NCBI GenBank assembly: GCA_033026295.1
Contig: CM065186.1
Location: 2,423,001 to 2,487,000 of the forward strand
Reading direction: 5' to 3'
Length of the DNA stretch: 64,000 nt
Source: Channa striata
Taxonomy: Eukaryota > Chordata > Actinopteri > Anabantiformes > Channidae
Shown in pieces: positions 37,160-51,525 of this stretch (positions are counted from its first letter, which is position 1; the number at the start of each line of letters is the position of its first letter). The notes beneath the pieces are model-generated. The model searched no databases and was not told where the DNA came from. It worked only from the letters and a program-made list of their open reading frames with translations. Both the position numbers and the translations under genes were made by a program.

Positions 37160-40100
37160 GAGGATGATGTGGAGGAAGAGAGAGAGAGAGAGGGGAAGTG
37201 AATGTCGAGAAAGTGAGATGCTCGTGGGTCAGGAAACCGATAGCTGTCCGTTTTCCCTAGGACCCCCGGCTCTGCAACAACCAGCGTTCACAAACGAGAC
37301 GCCACGTGCGGTTCTTTGCTCCCGTTGCATTAGTCAGCGCCTTCGAGGCCTTGATTAAAGTCCTAGGAAATGCTAGCTGCTGTATGCTAAATGTGTGGCT
37401 CTTGGCACGTGCCTCCGTGGTTTTAAAGGGAAAGGCTGATTTAAAGGCAACACTTCCAGTGTGGAGCCGCACAGCCAGCGCTGGGTAGAGAAGTGCTAAT
37501 TCTCTATAAAAACAGCAGCGTGTACGGTTAAGCCCAGAAACATTCTGGTGTTAAAAAAAGGAAGGGGGAGAAAAAAACAACGGAGGGGGGGGCGAGAAAA
37601 GCAAAACCACAGGGAGGCTTTGAGGAGACTGGCCTGCCTCATCGGACGCCAGATCACACAAACACAGGCTCTTACGCCAATAAATGAGCTTCATAAACTG
37701 CAATTAAAACCCTGGGCACTAATTTAGTGGAAATGGCAGCCTGTAAAACGCGAAGGGCATTATAGAAAGGAGGAAGAGGAGGGAGAGACGGCAGAAAAAG
37801 GGAGAAGTGGAAGTTTCTGGGATTCAACAGAACCGATTTTCATCCCTTGCATCTGGGCAAAGCACAGCAAACTTTTTCAGGGCATGTACCACACACACGC
37901 AAAAACACTATAATAGCAGGAAAGCATTGGACATACGAACATGATTCGTATTATTATAGATAACAACGGTAATTATCATCACATCAAAATGACTGAAAAC
38001 ACAAAATATTCACAGAGGATATTTTCTCCTACGTGAACACACACACACACACACACACAGAGCCACATCCTATGTAGCTTCTCCCAACTAGGCAGGTCAT
38101 CATGTCAGAGCTGGGGGTGGGCCGGACACGGCTGATGGGATGCATCTGCCTGCGGACTGCAGTCCAAACACTATAGATGAGTTGTGGGCATTGTCATAAA
38201 ACCGCGCGCACACGGTGCAGGGACAGGAAGAACCGTAAACGCGTCCCGGCAGCAGATACCACGGCCTGAACAATCGACAGACTCGCTGGATGTGCTCAAC
38301 CACGTGTGTGTCCGGCTGTATTTGGGGCCGTGCAGCTCTGTTAGATAAGGCTCTGACGGCCTTCGCAGTGTGACGGGTGCAGGCACTGCGTGTGAATTCC
38401 TTGTAAAGCAGCGGCAGCAGCGATTCCCTCGCACAGGATGGGTGGTTTCAACACCTTTTCCTGGTTAAGATTACTGCTGAGTGTCGCCTGACCTTGAGCT
38501 AGCTCGTCTTCCCCTCCTCTAAGACTGATCATAAACTGGAGCTCGAAAAGTTATTCAAGGAAGCTGCAAAGTCAACTGCTTTAAATGTCATGAAAATGCC
38601 ACAATAATCTCCGGAAAAAACCCTCCTGCATCACACCGTAACCACGGATGCAAACGTTATGAGTTATAAATGTCACATATTTACGTACATAAGTTATTTG
38701 AGCTGTGCTTTTGTGTTTCAAAGCGGCCGTGTGTCGGATGATTTGGCTGTAATGCTCCAAACACACACCGATGGTTTTGGCCCTGCACCAAATCCCCGAG
38801 ATGCCTACTGGAACTAAGTAAGCGACGTAAGCTCGGCTCCTGCGCCGTGTTGCTCTTTTAATTGCTTATTGATTACTGTGTCGTGCTGTGACAAAACCAG
38901 AGGAAACAACAGAGGAAAGCCCGAAGTGATGAGAATCGAGGGGCATAATGCATGGCTGAGCAGGAGCCAGTCTCAGAGGAGGGCGAAGCTAAAGTGAACT
39001 CTGCGGGAGAGTAAATAAAGGGGATTTCATCAAGCACAAGCTGCACTGGCTCGCAGGAGGGCTCCGCTTTTAAAGCAGGACATTTGTGCTTTTAGAAGGG
39101 GAGAAACGAGACGTGTCCTTTCGTCGCCAATCTGGGCAACAAGTATATCTCAGTGAAAAAAGCAGAACAACATGAGCTTGGCGACGGAAGTTTGAGGTTG
39201 AGGCTTCTATCACCACCCAAATCTTCTGTTCTATCTCTTCTGGGTTTCCTGTGTAAGTCACCATTACTCTGCCTAGGACGACGCTCTACCCGAGCAGTCG
39301 CACACAGTTTAAACTAAAGTGCCGCTTACGTTGGGGAACCGGCAAAGAGGTGCCCGGACCAGCGTGATCAATGCGTGCGGCAGATTAAGTCAGCGAGAGT
39401 CTCCCTGTGACGTGCAAATAAACAGAGTTTGTACCATGAGAACCGAGCGTTTCTGAGATCAAAGGAGTTGAAGAGATTTTATCACATGATGTACTTTCAA
39501 CACCCTCATTCGAGAAATTGCTTCCACTCAATAAAAAAAAATGCTCAGCTTTGTAAGTGCCAAATTGCTGATCGTCAGTGATAAAGACGCGTTGCAGTCC
39601 TGCAGCTGTGAAGTACAACTCTATCTTGAACAAATTATATTAATAAAGCAGTGTAGATATTTCAGTCACCAGTTTCGGTTTGTATGTTGGCACACTGACT
39701 CACTGTCACAATGACTCATGGCAGGCAGGCACGCAAATGGGAAATGATACCCGCATATAGTGATCAGTCAGGATCAGATGTTGCTCATCTGTGACTCCTG
39801 CTGCCTTTCCCAGGGCTACAAACACAAGACTGACAGAAACAGGCAGCGAGGAGTGACCGTAATCCCCACATGCCACCCCCCCGGTTCCACAAGGAACCTG
39901 CTGCTGGTCGGGTCCAAATGAGGCGGAGGAGGAAAACTCCTTCTCTTCATCTCTCGCTGCACAAAAAAAACCCAACAACAACAACAAAAAACCCACAAGG
40001 GCAGATAGAGGAACACAGCCGAGCGATGCACGGCCGCCACACGTTTGAACACTGGCCGGTCACACATATTCACATGTTGTGTTTGTCCGGCACATGCAGA

Positions 40101-43100
40101 GATTCTTTACATGAATTAACTCATGGCATCGCCGAAACTGATGCCCTTGAGTTGATTCACAAAAACACCAACTTCTTTTTCCTGTTGTCTGTGCCACCGG
40201 GGTGCGGTTTCTCTGCATGTCTATGATGGGTGAAGGGAAGAGGAAGTGTAGTTTCTTGTCTACAGCTACACGCTGTGCACTTCTTCACATATCCTGTGAA
40301 TTTCAAAACACCTTTGCTGCAAACATGTTCGAAACGTCATTACGTTTCTTGCAGAACTGGACCTTGCACAGTCACCTTTGTACCCAAAACGGGTGGGACG
40401 CAGGGTGGACGCAGCTGTGCAACAACCTAAATCAGCACGGAGAGGAAAAGGTCCCGCTGAGGACGGGTCTTTCACTAACAGTTTGATTGCTATGATCACA
40501 GCACTTCAGGTCTCGTTGGAACCTGTTCCGTAACGACCACGATACCTTTTGTCAGGTTTGGACCTGTGCCGTGTTTCTGTGTAAATCCACAGCAAATCTG
40601 AGACAATGATTAAGCCAGAGCTGATTAGGGAGAGCAGTTTAATGACAGCTAACCCAGAGCGAGAAGGCTGTAAAGGAAAAAAAAAAGTCAGGGCCCCCGC
40701 CACAGGACTCGTGGGAGCAGCAGAGATGGCCAGATGTGTTAGGAGCTCAGTGACAGGCACGGAGATTAAGGTCGCACTGTCCCGGCTGGATTAGTGCCAG
40801 CCACTAAATGATACTAATGGGCGAGCGGTGGCAGACACAGCGAGGCATAGGTGGCCTGGCAGATGCGAGGCTTTTGTGTTGCCCCCCCCCGCACACGGCC
40901 CCCTGCATTCTCTGCAAGCCAACTTTACTCGACCAAAGACGATGAGCAGAGATACGGGAGGTTTGGTAGCCGCAGCTGGGGTTATGAAAGAGGCCACACC
41001 AGCCCAGAGGTCGCAACCTTTTGATGTGATGGCAGATAGAGAGCTGTCCTTCCTCTGTCACGCTCTGCTCCTCTGCGCTCTCATTTTGTCTCTCACGCAC
41101 ACGAGCAGCGACTGTTGCTCCGGTTCCCTCAGCTGCCACAAACAAAAACACTTTAAACTCGGGCTAATGTTACCTGCACAGACCCGGTAATAAACTCTCC
41201 CCGAGTGAAGTTTCTTGTCGTTAGAGTCCCATCGCTGCGGCGGTGTGTGAGGCAACAGCGTGCTGCTGCGTTGGATTACCTTTTGTTATAATGTGCAGGT
41301 GTTCCTCATTACGGCGTCTGCGGCCTCTGAAAGCGCTGAAGCTGCTGCTAATTACAACTGAATAAAAGGATTCACAGTCTCCAGCAGGCCAGATGAAAAA
41401 CAGCACAGATGTAACAAATGAAGGCGAACACAGACAGACACAGACGGACACAGACGGACACAGACGGAGACAACGTGAGTCCGCACAGTAAAACACGCAA
41501 AAGTGTTAACACGACCTCACCTACACCACAGATCATACCGGGACTTCATGTTTAACAAAGCCACAAAAGCGCATGTCGAAATGTTTACATGATTATAATC
41601 TGTTCCGTTACCAGCATCGTCTACGTGACGTCCTCAAAGACACCGTTTTGTTGAGTGACAGTCCAACGTTTTCGGTGTAGAAACATTTTTCACTGTGCAA
41701 TTACGTTACAACTAATTGCTGAGCTATAATGTTCATATTGTTTAAAGAGTCTATTAAAAAACTAATTGTAATGACAAATACATCTTTCCAAACACGTAGT
41801 AATTCCCTGAAACAGCTGGAAACTGCAGCACAAAGCTCTTCAGTTAACAACTAAAGTGTGTGTCTTCTTACAACTTGATTCACTGGTTCTTTTTTGGTTT
41901 AGATTTGAAGGAAAATGTAAAATTTCCTTTAAATGCCACCAAACCAAAAGGTTTGTGATAAATATTCTGTTAAGTAGTTATTGAAGTGAGACAGAATAGA
42001 CAGTCAGGAAACAGATACCGGGGGGGGGACAGCGAACTGGCCGAGCAGGCAGCCTTTCTCCTCCGGGGAATGGCTGGAAACGGGAACATGAGTTCACATT
42101 TCTAGACAGTGACTGGCCTAGTTTCGGGAGTACAGTCCGTTTCTGCTGCCGCTCTCTCTCTCTCTCTTTGCACCACCGCAGTCGAGCGGCCAAACAAATC
42201 AGGCAAAGTTAACATCAAAGTTGGCTCTCAAAGGTCACCGGATCTCTCACAGAACAGCTGACCTCTGCGGGGCTGGAGGGAGGAGGTGAGCCAGTGACGG
42301 CAGCGCTTTTCGGACGATGGATGTCATTACTTTTATCTTCCTCACTTCCCTCATCCCATGACCTACGACCCCTCCATCTACACATCTCGTTATGTTTTGA
42401 TATCCCCCTCTTTTCCCATCTCTCTATATCCCTCCCTCTTTGACAGCGTCTTGCTTCCTCACTTGTCCCCTGCTTTATGGACACAGGCTTGTCGACGCGG
42501 AAACGAGGCCTGTCGCTGAATATGATGGCCAACATACGACCAACAAGGTTTGCAGAGCCACCAACAGTCCAGCAGAACCCGAGCAGACTGCCACATTAAC
42601 TCGCCTTCTCCCTTTCTGTCTTTCTTGCACTGTTGTCCATCCTTAGCTCGTCCCTCGGGACACGAGCCGACACAGAGATGCCCAGAACACAAGGGAGAGA
42701 AAGGATGTGCGGGAGAACGGTTCAGAACGGAAGAGAAACGAGCAGCGCGGCCGGTAATGGAGAAAGGAAGGACAGGACACGAGAGGCGGAAGGAGAGTTT
42801 ATGGAGCAAACAGTAATCCAATAACGGGCCTTGTGAAAAGTCCACAGAGGTCATGAGGGGACCTGGTCAGATACATAGAGCGTGTGCAGGCGGCGGGAGA
42901 CGGCGATGGGACGGAGAAGAGGAGCGAACAACAGGTTTGTTCATTCCATAATCCCTAAAGTCTCCCAACCTCAGCTCTGTTCTTCCCAATCTTTCGCTTC
43001 AGTGGAAATCCCCCTCCCCCCACTGCACCACGATAAGATTTCCCCAGAGAGCGTCAGATGGTAACGCGCCCCCCCCCCCCCCTCCCTCTCCCATTTGTGT

Positions 43101-44930
43101 TTTAACCCTCCTCTCTGTCAGTCATTGAGTCCATCTCATCTCTTCCTCTCTCGCCATCATATCAGTCATTCCCACAGCACTGATGTGTGAAGAGCGCCGG
43201 GGGAGAGAGCCTCGCCGAGGGGCCTCGTAACTATTCAAGGTCACTGCTCGACAAAGCGAACGCCGCGGCACGTGAAGCGTTTCACAAGGCATGTGATGTT
43301 TTGTAATATTTGATGTGCTTCCTGCAAATCTGATAGTGTGTTCTTGCATGTGTGTGTGTGCAGTTTGTGAAACAGGATGACCTGTGGACAGGGTGTGCCC
43401 GGCACGAGAGTGTTTACGCTGTTTTCTGTTCAAACATTTTGTCTCTTTCTTAACAGAGTTGACTCATACGCTCTGAAACTGGCGCCTTATCACATACGTC
43501 TAATGTGGAGTAAAAACGCCTGTGAACTTTTTTCCCCAACTTTTAGAAACACTAAGATTAGACGCTGTTTGTCAAGCGCAGACCAGATAACGATCCTTCG
43601 CCGGGGCGAAGCCGAGCTCAGCCGCCGCACCACACGAGTGCAGCGTTCCTGGTTCAGTTCCCGCTGGGGATCCTTGTTGCATGGCGCGTCCCCTTCTCCC
43701 TCCTCTCATTTCCTCTTCCCTCGTCTGCCATCAGCAAAGGCAAAAGCCAGCAACTATATTTGTAAAAATGCAAAGTTTAAACGCAAACCTGTGTGAAATC
43801 GTTTGAGTGCGAGGATTATGAATTTTAATCTGCACTTCCGTGAAGTTTAACACGAGCCATTAACTGACGAAAACGGAAGCCAGATGTATGATACATATGA
43901 TATTTATGATAGAAGCCTCACTCACACACTGTGACTGACGGTGATGTACGGTCGGCAGCTATCAGCCAAGCTAACATTGATGACGAGTGGCTGCTGGCAC
44001 GCCGCCAAATCCATCATGTCCATTGATCCGACGCTCTGGGAAGAATGTGTGTGTGTACTGGGGAATGCTTGTAGTTACGGGCTATAAAGAATATGATTTT
44101 ACTGTGAGGTTGAAATAAGAGGAGGATCTGTGCTGATTTATTTTCACACGCCCGTCAGTGTGAAAAGTGATTTTTTTTAAACGCACATCAACATATTTAG
44201 TCGGAGTTCCTGGGTAGTTTAGTGCAAGAAGAGCAACGTAAAACAAACACCATCATGGGCCTTCAGTCGTCACCTTTTGTTTTTCCATGGGAAGAACGGG
44301 AGTTAACCGTGCGTGTCCTCCTTTGCTTCCTAATCAAATCGGAGGCAACGGGACAAGTCTAAACTGGCGGCCACCAGTCCAAGTCTTTTCAGATCGGCTG
44401 TTTTTCGACAGGAGGAGGTGGCGTTCGACACCTTATTGTTCCGAGTGACGAACCCTGGAAAAGAGAAGTGAAGATTTTGTTTGAATGACCAAAAACTAAA
44501 GTGCCGTGGCTGGAGAGTATGAGCCCTCCCACACCGGAGATCAGACCAGATACATAAAAAAAAAAAAGCCAGACATGGTCCAGAGACCTGTAGGTTTTGA
44601 GACGTTCAGTCCCTCTCTGTTCCTTCACAGTCTGGCCCCGGCAGAGCTGAAACGGTTTGACACAGAAACAGCGATAAACGACTAAAGAGTGGGAAGGATG
44701 AGAGAGGAAAATAGAAATGATGGAATGAAGCTGCTCCTGCTGTCTATCTGAGGGCAGACACAAAGGCAGCGTGAGTGTCACACTGGGACCCAAACATGGG
44801 GGGGGGGCAGCACCAGACCCCCACAAAAAGAAAGAAAAAACAAAACAAGTGGAACATGAAGATCCTGCCTTTATGGTTTCAGAACAATGTTCTACATTCT
44901 TTCTGGTAACCACAAAACTGCAAGGCACTG
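37160..44930. other. Non-coding stretch with no recognised gene
   Basis: No coding exon recognised on either strand. It holds (AC)n near 38038-38060, a 10-bp tandem repeat at 41429-41468 (unit CACAGACGGA, first unit CACAGACAGA), a poly(C) run near 43070-43082, and ordinary sequence. Several 80-140-codon open frames lack family resemblance and splice support. Confidence 0.5.
41429..41468. repeat. 10-bp tandem repeat, four units
   Basis: CACAGACAGA is followed by three exact copies of CACAGACGGA. A small minisatellite with no evident function. Confidence 0.9.
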
Positions 44931-44936
44931 ACCCTG

Positions 44937-44938
<2 letters not shown>

Positions 44939-45019
<81 letters not shown>
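44939..45019. repeat. (AC)n microsatellite, about 40 units
   Basis: A pure AC run of about 80 bp. Minus-strand translations across it give the artificial Cys-Val chain. Confidence 0.97.
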
Positions 45020-45164
45020 ATCTTTAATGCAGGCGTCCTCGCGCATGTTCATGTGCACAAACACATGAAAGGATGTGGAGGAAAGGCAGGGGCTGGCGTG
45101 TCGGTAATGGGGGGAGTGGAGGGCGGCTGTTAAGAGTGAGTGTCTTTTTATCAGGTGAAGGAGA

Positions 45165-45192
45165 AGCGGGGGGGGGGGGGGGTGGGGGGGTA
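45165..45192. repeat. G-rich homopolymer tract
   Basis: A run of about 13 G, one T, then seven G on the plus strand. It could form a G-quadruplex and is prone to sequencing error. A second such tract (poly-T then poly-G) lies near 45369-45387. Confidence 0.85.
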
Positions 45193-45199
45193 ATAAGAT

Positions 45200-47740
45200 T
45201 TATCTGCTGCCATCGGAAAACTTTGACCCCCGAGTTGTAAATCTGTCAAAGGAGTCTAGCCAGCTCAACAGGAAACATGAAGAGGAAGGGGGGATGGAGG
45301 AGAGGAGGCCGGAGGGGAAGTTTGGGGGGTGGAGGGGCACATCCATAGGCTCAACCATTTCTAAAAGATTTTTTTTGGGGGGGGGGTCTTTGGGATGTTC
45401 ATGCCGTGTTTGCAATGCTGACACGGATCCGTCACGGCCGACCAATAATACCCCCCCAATAATAATTAGGGAAACGATGCAGGAGATTCTGCTCCGGGCG
45501 TCTGACGGCTTCAGCTGCCGCCTTGGACTTGTTGCACGTGTCATTGGAGATGCTCCCGTGATCGTGTCGTCTCCATTTTAGGGAAGGGCCACTGAAATCC
45601 GTGGGAGCCCCCCGCAGACGTGTCCCCCCGAATGTGTGTGAATAAGTAAAAACACGTGTTTTGTCTCTGCTCGGTTTCCACCACCACAAATAAGCGATTT
45701 CAAAGCAGAGTGAGAACGCAGTGAAAGCCAAGGAAGCTTTTTGAAAACGCTGATGATCAGCCCTCAAAGACGAGCACGACTTTCTTCAGCAGCAACTGTC
45801 TCCTCGGTTACTCTTCTCGTCACAGCTCTGTTGTTGGCACGCTGTCAAACAGTCTAATGTGAGTGAAGGGTTATTTGATCAGAACCACAGCTGTGGTTAT
45901 GAGGCACTATTTATGACTCAGATCAAACTGCGTTTTACAGTGAGGCGGCTGCTGGACACAACACAAACGCAGAGTCCAGGACATAAGTGAATATCAATCC
46001 AGAGCTTCACCGGGCAAGAGCAAACATGTGAATATTACCACCCTGCACAAAAAGCAGCTAATGGGAACGTGGATTGACTTTTATAAAAATCTCATTTTTG
46101 ACCCTTTGAGCGGCCGAACCGCCGGATTATTGGACTAGACCCAAACTAGTAGGAAACCTCAAAAACACCTTCAGCGTCACCTCTGACTGGTCGATTTGAT
46201 TTATCTACATCGCGGGTCACGGCCTCACTGCCGTGAGACAATGTCTGTTTCTGACAGTGAAAGAAAGACAGAATGTGTTTAACTGACTCAACCCAACAAA
46301 TAAATGTGTGCTCCCGATATGCACCACGTCAGACAGGAAGTGCAGCAGACGTTCCTCTCCTTAATTCGTACGGCGGGTTAAAGGTCGTGCACAAACAACG
46401 ATGAAACAGTGACTAAAGCAGCCGTGTGTTCCTCCACTGGAGCCTGTTTTATTACAGCTCACAGACTTGGTGGGTCACATGGTTAAACCCACACCTGCGT
46501 CGCTCCAGTGGGACGAGTGGGACTGGACTGTCCTCTGCTTCCTGTTCCGCGGGCCCGCTCGGTGCCAGCCGGGGAGGACAATTGGACACACTTTACGGAG
46601 ACTAAACTCATCTATTACTCAGCCCTGGGAAACTCCAGCACCTTGGCATGGAGTGGCATGCTGTCACGGGCTGCCCGGAGAACAGCTCAATTAACCACCT
46701 GGACACTGACCCCCCCTCCCCCCCGCCGCCGTCAGAAGACGGAGCTTTTCAACCCGTGGCCAAAGGTGCAATGGATCAAGAGGATGGGATGTTTCTGACA
46801 GGCAGCTGCACACACAGGGCGATGGGAACAGCTCCCTCCGTGTTGGATGCAGTTTTTTTCCTAATCATCCATAAAGCATCCGCGTGACAGGAGCGCTGGT
46901 AGAGGGAGTGAGATCATCCAAGAGCTATTGTTCACCGCTAGCAGCCCGCACCTTTGCACTGCATCATCTAACTGAAATCCCAGGAGAAGACAGAGACAGA
47001 CAGGGCCCGAGCTATTGTGTCAGCGAGTTCATTCACAAATGACTATGGGACTTTAGAAGCTGCAGTGTGAAAGTGCAGGAGCATATCGGGACTGCAAGCA
47101 ATCAAAGCTGCGAAGACGGTGACAGTCAAACCTCACGAGCGCGTGAGCTGGGTTTTGTTGTCGATGTGAATTAGGAGCGACTGGCTGCGACCTCGCGGTG
47201 TGTGAGAGGGCACAGTGAGAGCTCCGGCTATTTCTGTGTGTGTGTGCGTGTGCAAATTTATAGTAAGTGTGTAAATGACAAACACGGAGGCCAAACAAGG
47301 GCATAGTCAGTCTGTGCCCCAGACACACACACACACACACACACACTTCTCACATTACTGTGGCTGAGGGATTTTTTTCATGCTTTCGTTGAGTGAAAGA
47401 GAGAAAGAGAGGTGTGAAGCCTCAGTCACGCAATGCTGCTCTGTTTAGCTCGCTGTGTGTGTCTACGTGCGCGCGCACACCGGCTGCCGGGGCACCGAAC
47501 GTGTACCAGTTAGGTATGGATGTTGTGGTTAGCTGCTCAGTGCATCTCTGCGTACAAAGGTGACAATCGAACGCTGACAGAGAGGCACACAGGAAGTCAG
47601 AGTTCCTGACACCGCCCTCCCATGCTCAAAAACAATTATGCACCTTTAAAAACTATTACAAAACTGTTCACGGGTCTGGAAACCTCATTAATTTGAGCAG
47701 TGGGACGAACTCACTAGCAAACTAACCCACTGAAGCTGAG
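45200..47740. other. Non-coding stretch with no recognised gene
   Basis: No exon recognised. (CA)n lies near 47323-47346. Nothing else stands out. Confidence 0.45.
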
Positions 47741-47749
47741 CGGCAGCAG

Positions 47750-47998
47750 TTTTATATATATATATATAAATATGCAGTGTGTGTGTGTGTGTGTGTGTGC
47801 GTGTCTGTGCGTGTGTGTGCGTGTGTGTGTGTGTGTGTGTGTGCGTGTCTGTGCGTGTGTGTGTGTGTGTCTGTGCGTGTGTGTGTGTGTGTGTGTGTGC
47901 GTGCGCGTGTGTGTGTGTGTGTGTGCGTGTGTCTGTGTGTGCGTGTCTGTGCGGGTCTGTGTGTGTGTGTGCGTGTGTGTGTGTGTGTGCGCGTGCCT
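47750..47998. repeat. Compound (TA)n and (TG)n/(CG) microsatellite
   Basis: A (TA)n run of about 15 bp near 47754-47769 is followed by about 220 bp of TG repeats interrupted by CG and TCTG units. It gives several overlapping artificial open frames of 80-196 codons on both strands, rich in Cys-Val or Thr-His. Confidence 0.95.
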
Positions 47999-47999
47999 G

Positions 48000-50950
48000 C
48001 AGGCACATGTTTGCATGTGTTGGCATGAGGGCGGTGCAGAGGGCATTAGAGGCCACGTTTGGGGAACTTGTTGTGGTAACAGATACATATGTGGTTTCAT
48101 AGAAGGGGAAGTGAAAGCTGAGGGCCACAGCTGTTCATGTCTAGAAGGCCTCATCTATGCTAACAATAAGAGAAAGGAAGTGAAGAGCAGAAATTGCCCG
48201 TGTTTCACAGTTATCCAATCTGCCTCGCATGTGAGTCTAACTGTGCTTAATACCGCTGTGTGTGCCAGCAACACACAGCAGTCAAACTTCTGCTTTTCAG
48301 GCCTTTTCTTCTTCCTTGGTTACCACGGGCGATATCAACACAATAAACAATGGCACCGATAGCAATCCGACGGCAGGTCGAGTTTAGAAAGCTCTTTTTG
48401 TGCCACCTACTAAACCCGGGGTGACTCATTCTGGTTTTGCACGCTGACATCTGCAGCCGCACCGCACACAGCAGCCCTCACATGTAGGTCATTTCCTCCA
48501 TCAGACGTGTCGTCTTCTCGTCACAGTGACCAGAGTGAAGCTGTTACCACTGTCACAGCCAGACGGTGGAGTTTTGGATATCTCTTGCCCAATCGCTTTG
48601 TTCTAAACATTACAAAATATGTCACGACCTAGATGAGAACAAAGATTGTGACTGACCAACGTTGATCGGGACGTAGCTGGAAAACGTTGGCCCTAATATA
48701 AAGATAGCTCGGTGAGTGGGCAGGGGTCAAGGAAGATATTGGGGGACAATGCCCAGAAGGAGTCTGAAAAGACCAAGGTCAAATCTTGAACTCGTGTCGG
48801 AAGTTTCTGATCACTGTCAAACAAAGTATGTAGAAGCAGCTTCAAACCCTGAAATCAGGGCGAACAACGCTCAAACAATCCGCTTACCTACATTTAGCAC
48901 AAGCGACCAGACAGCCAGAGTAACTCACAGGAAGTTCCTTTACCAGAAACAGACCAAACACGGCACGGCCTACATGGCAGCAGCCCTGACCTCCAGCAAT
49001 AGTAACACTTTTTAAAATCGTGACGACACGCAGACGCGGTGCACGGAAATAAAAACTGCACACGGCCTGACGTCAGCTTCGGACTCCTGGTGACCATGTT
49101 TCTGGTCATTAAGTGCAAAACTGAAAATAAGATGCTGATTATTTAAACTATTAAAACGGGCTGTGATCCTTTTTATTGCAGAGTCAGATGCACGAAACTA
49201 CATTTGACAAATGAAGAAAAGAACAACAGAAGACACTGCGCCGAAGCAAAAACTGCTTGAGTAAAAGGGTGGAACCTAGTCTAAAAATAATCGGAGGACG
49301 CAGGGACAACCCCTTCTTACCGGAAAAGTCTCCACAGGGAGGGCGAATGCGCTGCCTAAACTCCTGCTGAGGTACTCTTGAGCAAGACGCGTCATCGGCC
49401 GCTCCGGTGGAGCACGTCTTTGGCCGACAGGACACCTGGCCTGTCCGAGGTGTCGATGTGCGTGTGTGATTCTTCAGCAAGTTTAGAAAAAAAAAAACTC
49501 TGGCGTGTTCAGATTTTTAAAATCAGCACAGAGCAGCTGAGAGACACGGAGGTGAATGTTGTTTTTGGCCCCGACCCAAAGACTTCTCCTCCCCGTGTTC
49601 CCGCTCACACATTTGACAGACTCCCACTCTAAGCCCCGAGCTCCAGTATGAAATCAACGTTGGGTCTGCAGGAAATGAGAGATCTCCACAGGAGATAGAG
49701 CAGGGAGGGAAGCAGAGGGAGGAGACACAAGACAAACAGCAGAAAGAAGCACGGATTGACTTTTGGCATCCACAGGTCCACTCTTCTTGTCATGGCTGCG
49801 CTCCCTTTTCCTTTATCTCCTCCTTCCCTTGTCTGCCCATCGTTCAGCCTCTGTCTCCGCGAACATCTGTTTGCTGTGTGTGTTGGTGCGTGCAGCTGTG
49901 CCTGCGTCCACAGTCTTGAAGGGCTGCTCTTATGAAAGGCTCCGGGCTTGTTGTTCTTTCCTGGCACGGTAATTCACCGGCTCAGCCAAGAAAGTGGACG
50001 AGCAGCGAGCTATTTCAGCGGGGCCCTGTTTTTGTTGTTCCACATTCAAAGACAACATGACCTCACGTGACCCCCCGCGACGACGCGTCCGGATGGGGGC
50101 GGTGCATACAGTGATTTGAAATGTGTTACTTTGAAAATATTTTAATAAGAGAGGCTGATATAGGCGACGCGGCCTGAGACGTACAAACGACGGCCGGGGG
50201 GGGCAGTTGGAGTTTTAAGGTGCAGCCCAGTGATAAGCGAGACAGACACACAAAGAGGTGGGGTAGCAACGAGGGGCTCGGTTAATAGCTTTTAAATTTC
50301 CACTGAGTGAGTGACTTAGAGCTGTGGAGGAGCACAGCTGTTCCTGATTTGGGGAACAAAAGGGGGGGTTGGGGGGGTTGGGGGGGTGTGATCTGAGAGA
50401 CTGGACCGGGCTGTGCACATTTGATGAGCTGAAATCTCCCAGGAATGACACTCACACACACGTGTGTGTGTGTGTGGAAGAGTGTGTGTTTTTGTGCTGT
50501 GGTCATCCTTCATGTACTTACTCTGCTGTGCGTGTGCGTAGGAGGCCGGGATGGCAACAGGATACGTGCACAGCCGTAGATTATGGCCGCAGAGCAAGCG
50601 AAGGCAGACTTACAGCTCTGCAGAGCCGAGTGATGGTGAAGGTCGACTCATTTGGGAATAACGCTGAGCGGGAGAAGAGGCTCAGATGCGTGAGATTTAA
50701 TGCAGGGAGAGAGAAAGGGAGATGAAGAGAGGGAAGGAGAGAGGAGATTAAGGCCAGAGCTCATCTAAGCCCGTCAATAAGAGCAGAAAAATCTGATGTC
50801 AGCCAGGTGGAAAGAATCCAGCTCGCTCTGATCAAAGTCTCTCCGTTCCAGGCCGACAACAACGCAGCGCGTTTGAAAACTCCACGATTCTTGATGTCAA
50901 ACTTTTTCGAGCAGAGTTTCATCCCTTGAAATACAGTTTCCTGAGCCCCA

Positions 50951-50988
<38 letters not shown>

Positions 50989-51492
50989 TCTCCCCATCAG
51001 GCTGTCCTGCACTTGGTTTCCTGCCGCTGCTGAACGCAGCTCTTTCCCTCGGAGGCCCCTCGTTGCACTGCAGCCTTGTAAAACATCGCGGGTCAGCGTC
51101 ACGTGACTGAGGTCTGGGACACTGAGAGCGGGGGTCCGGCCCTCTGCTGCACCGGGTTGGGTATCAGAGTACGACATGGGTGGGGCCGTGTAGCGGGAGA
51201 GAAGAACAGAGACTGACAGCAGAGAGCGAGAAACTGCAGGAACATGGAGAGGAGGGAAAGAAGAAAGAGGCAGAGACGCTGAAACCACTGGAACAATATT
51301 ATTTCCATCCCCCCTCCTGGAAAACACACCAACGTCTTTCTCACCTCAGGTCTGAGATGCTCAGTCACTCACGGACTAACCCCCTTTTTTTACTCATCCT
51401 CTCTCTCTGTTACACTGAGTGATCGGTGCTGACACACATATTGAACACACTTATCTTGGTAGCACTCAGAGAAAAGGGGGGAGGGAGGAACA

Positions 51493-51525
<33 letters not shown>

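Noticed and set aside
47688..48362. Several 83-196-codon frames on both strands
   Set aside because: Produced by the compound (TG)n/(CG) microsatellite, which lacks stops in most frames.
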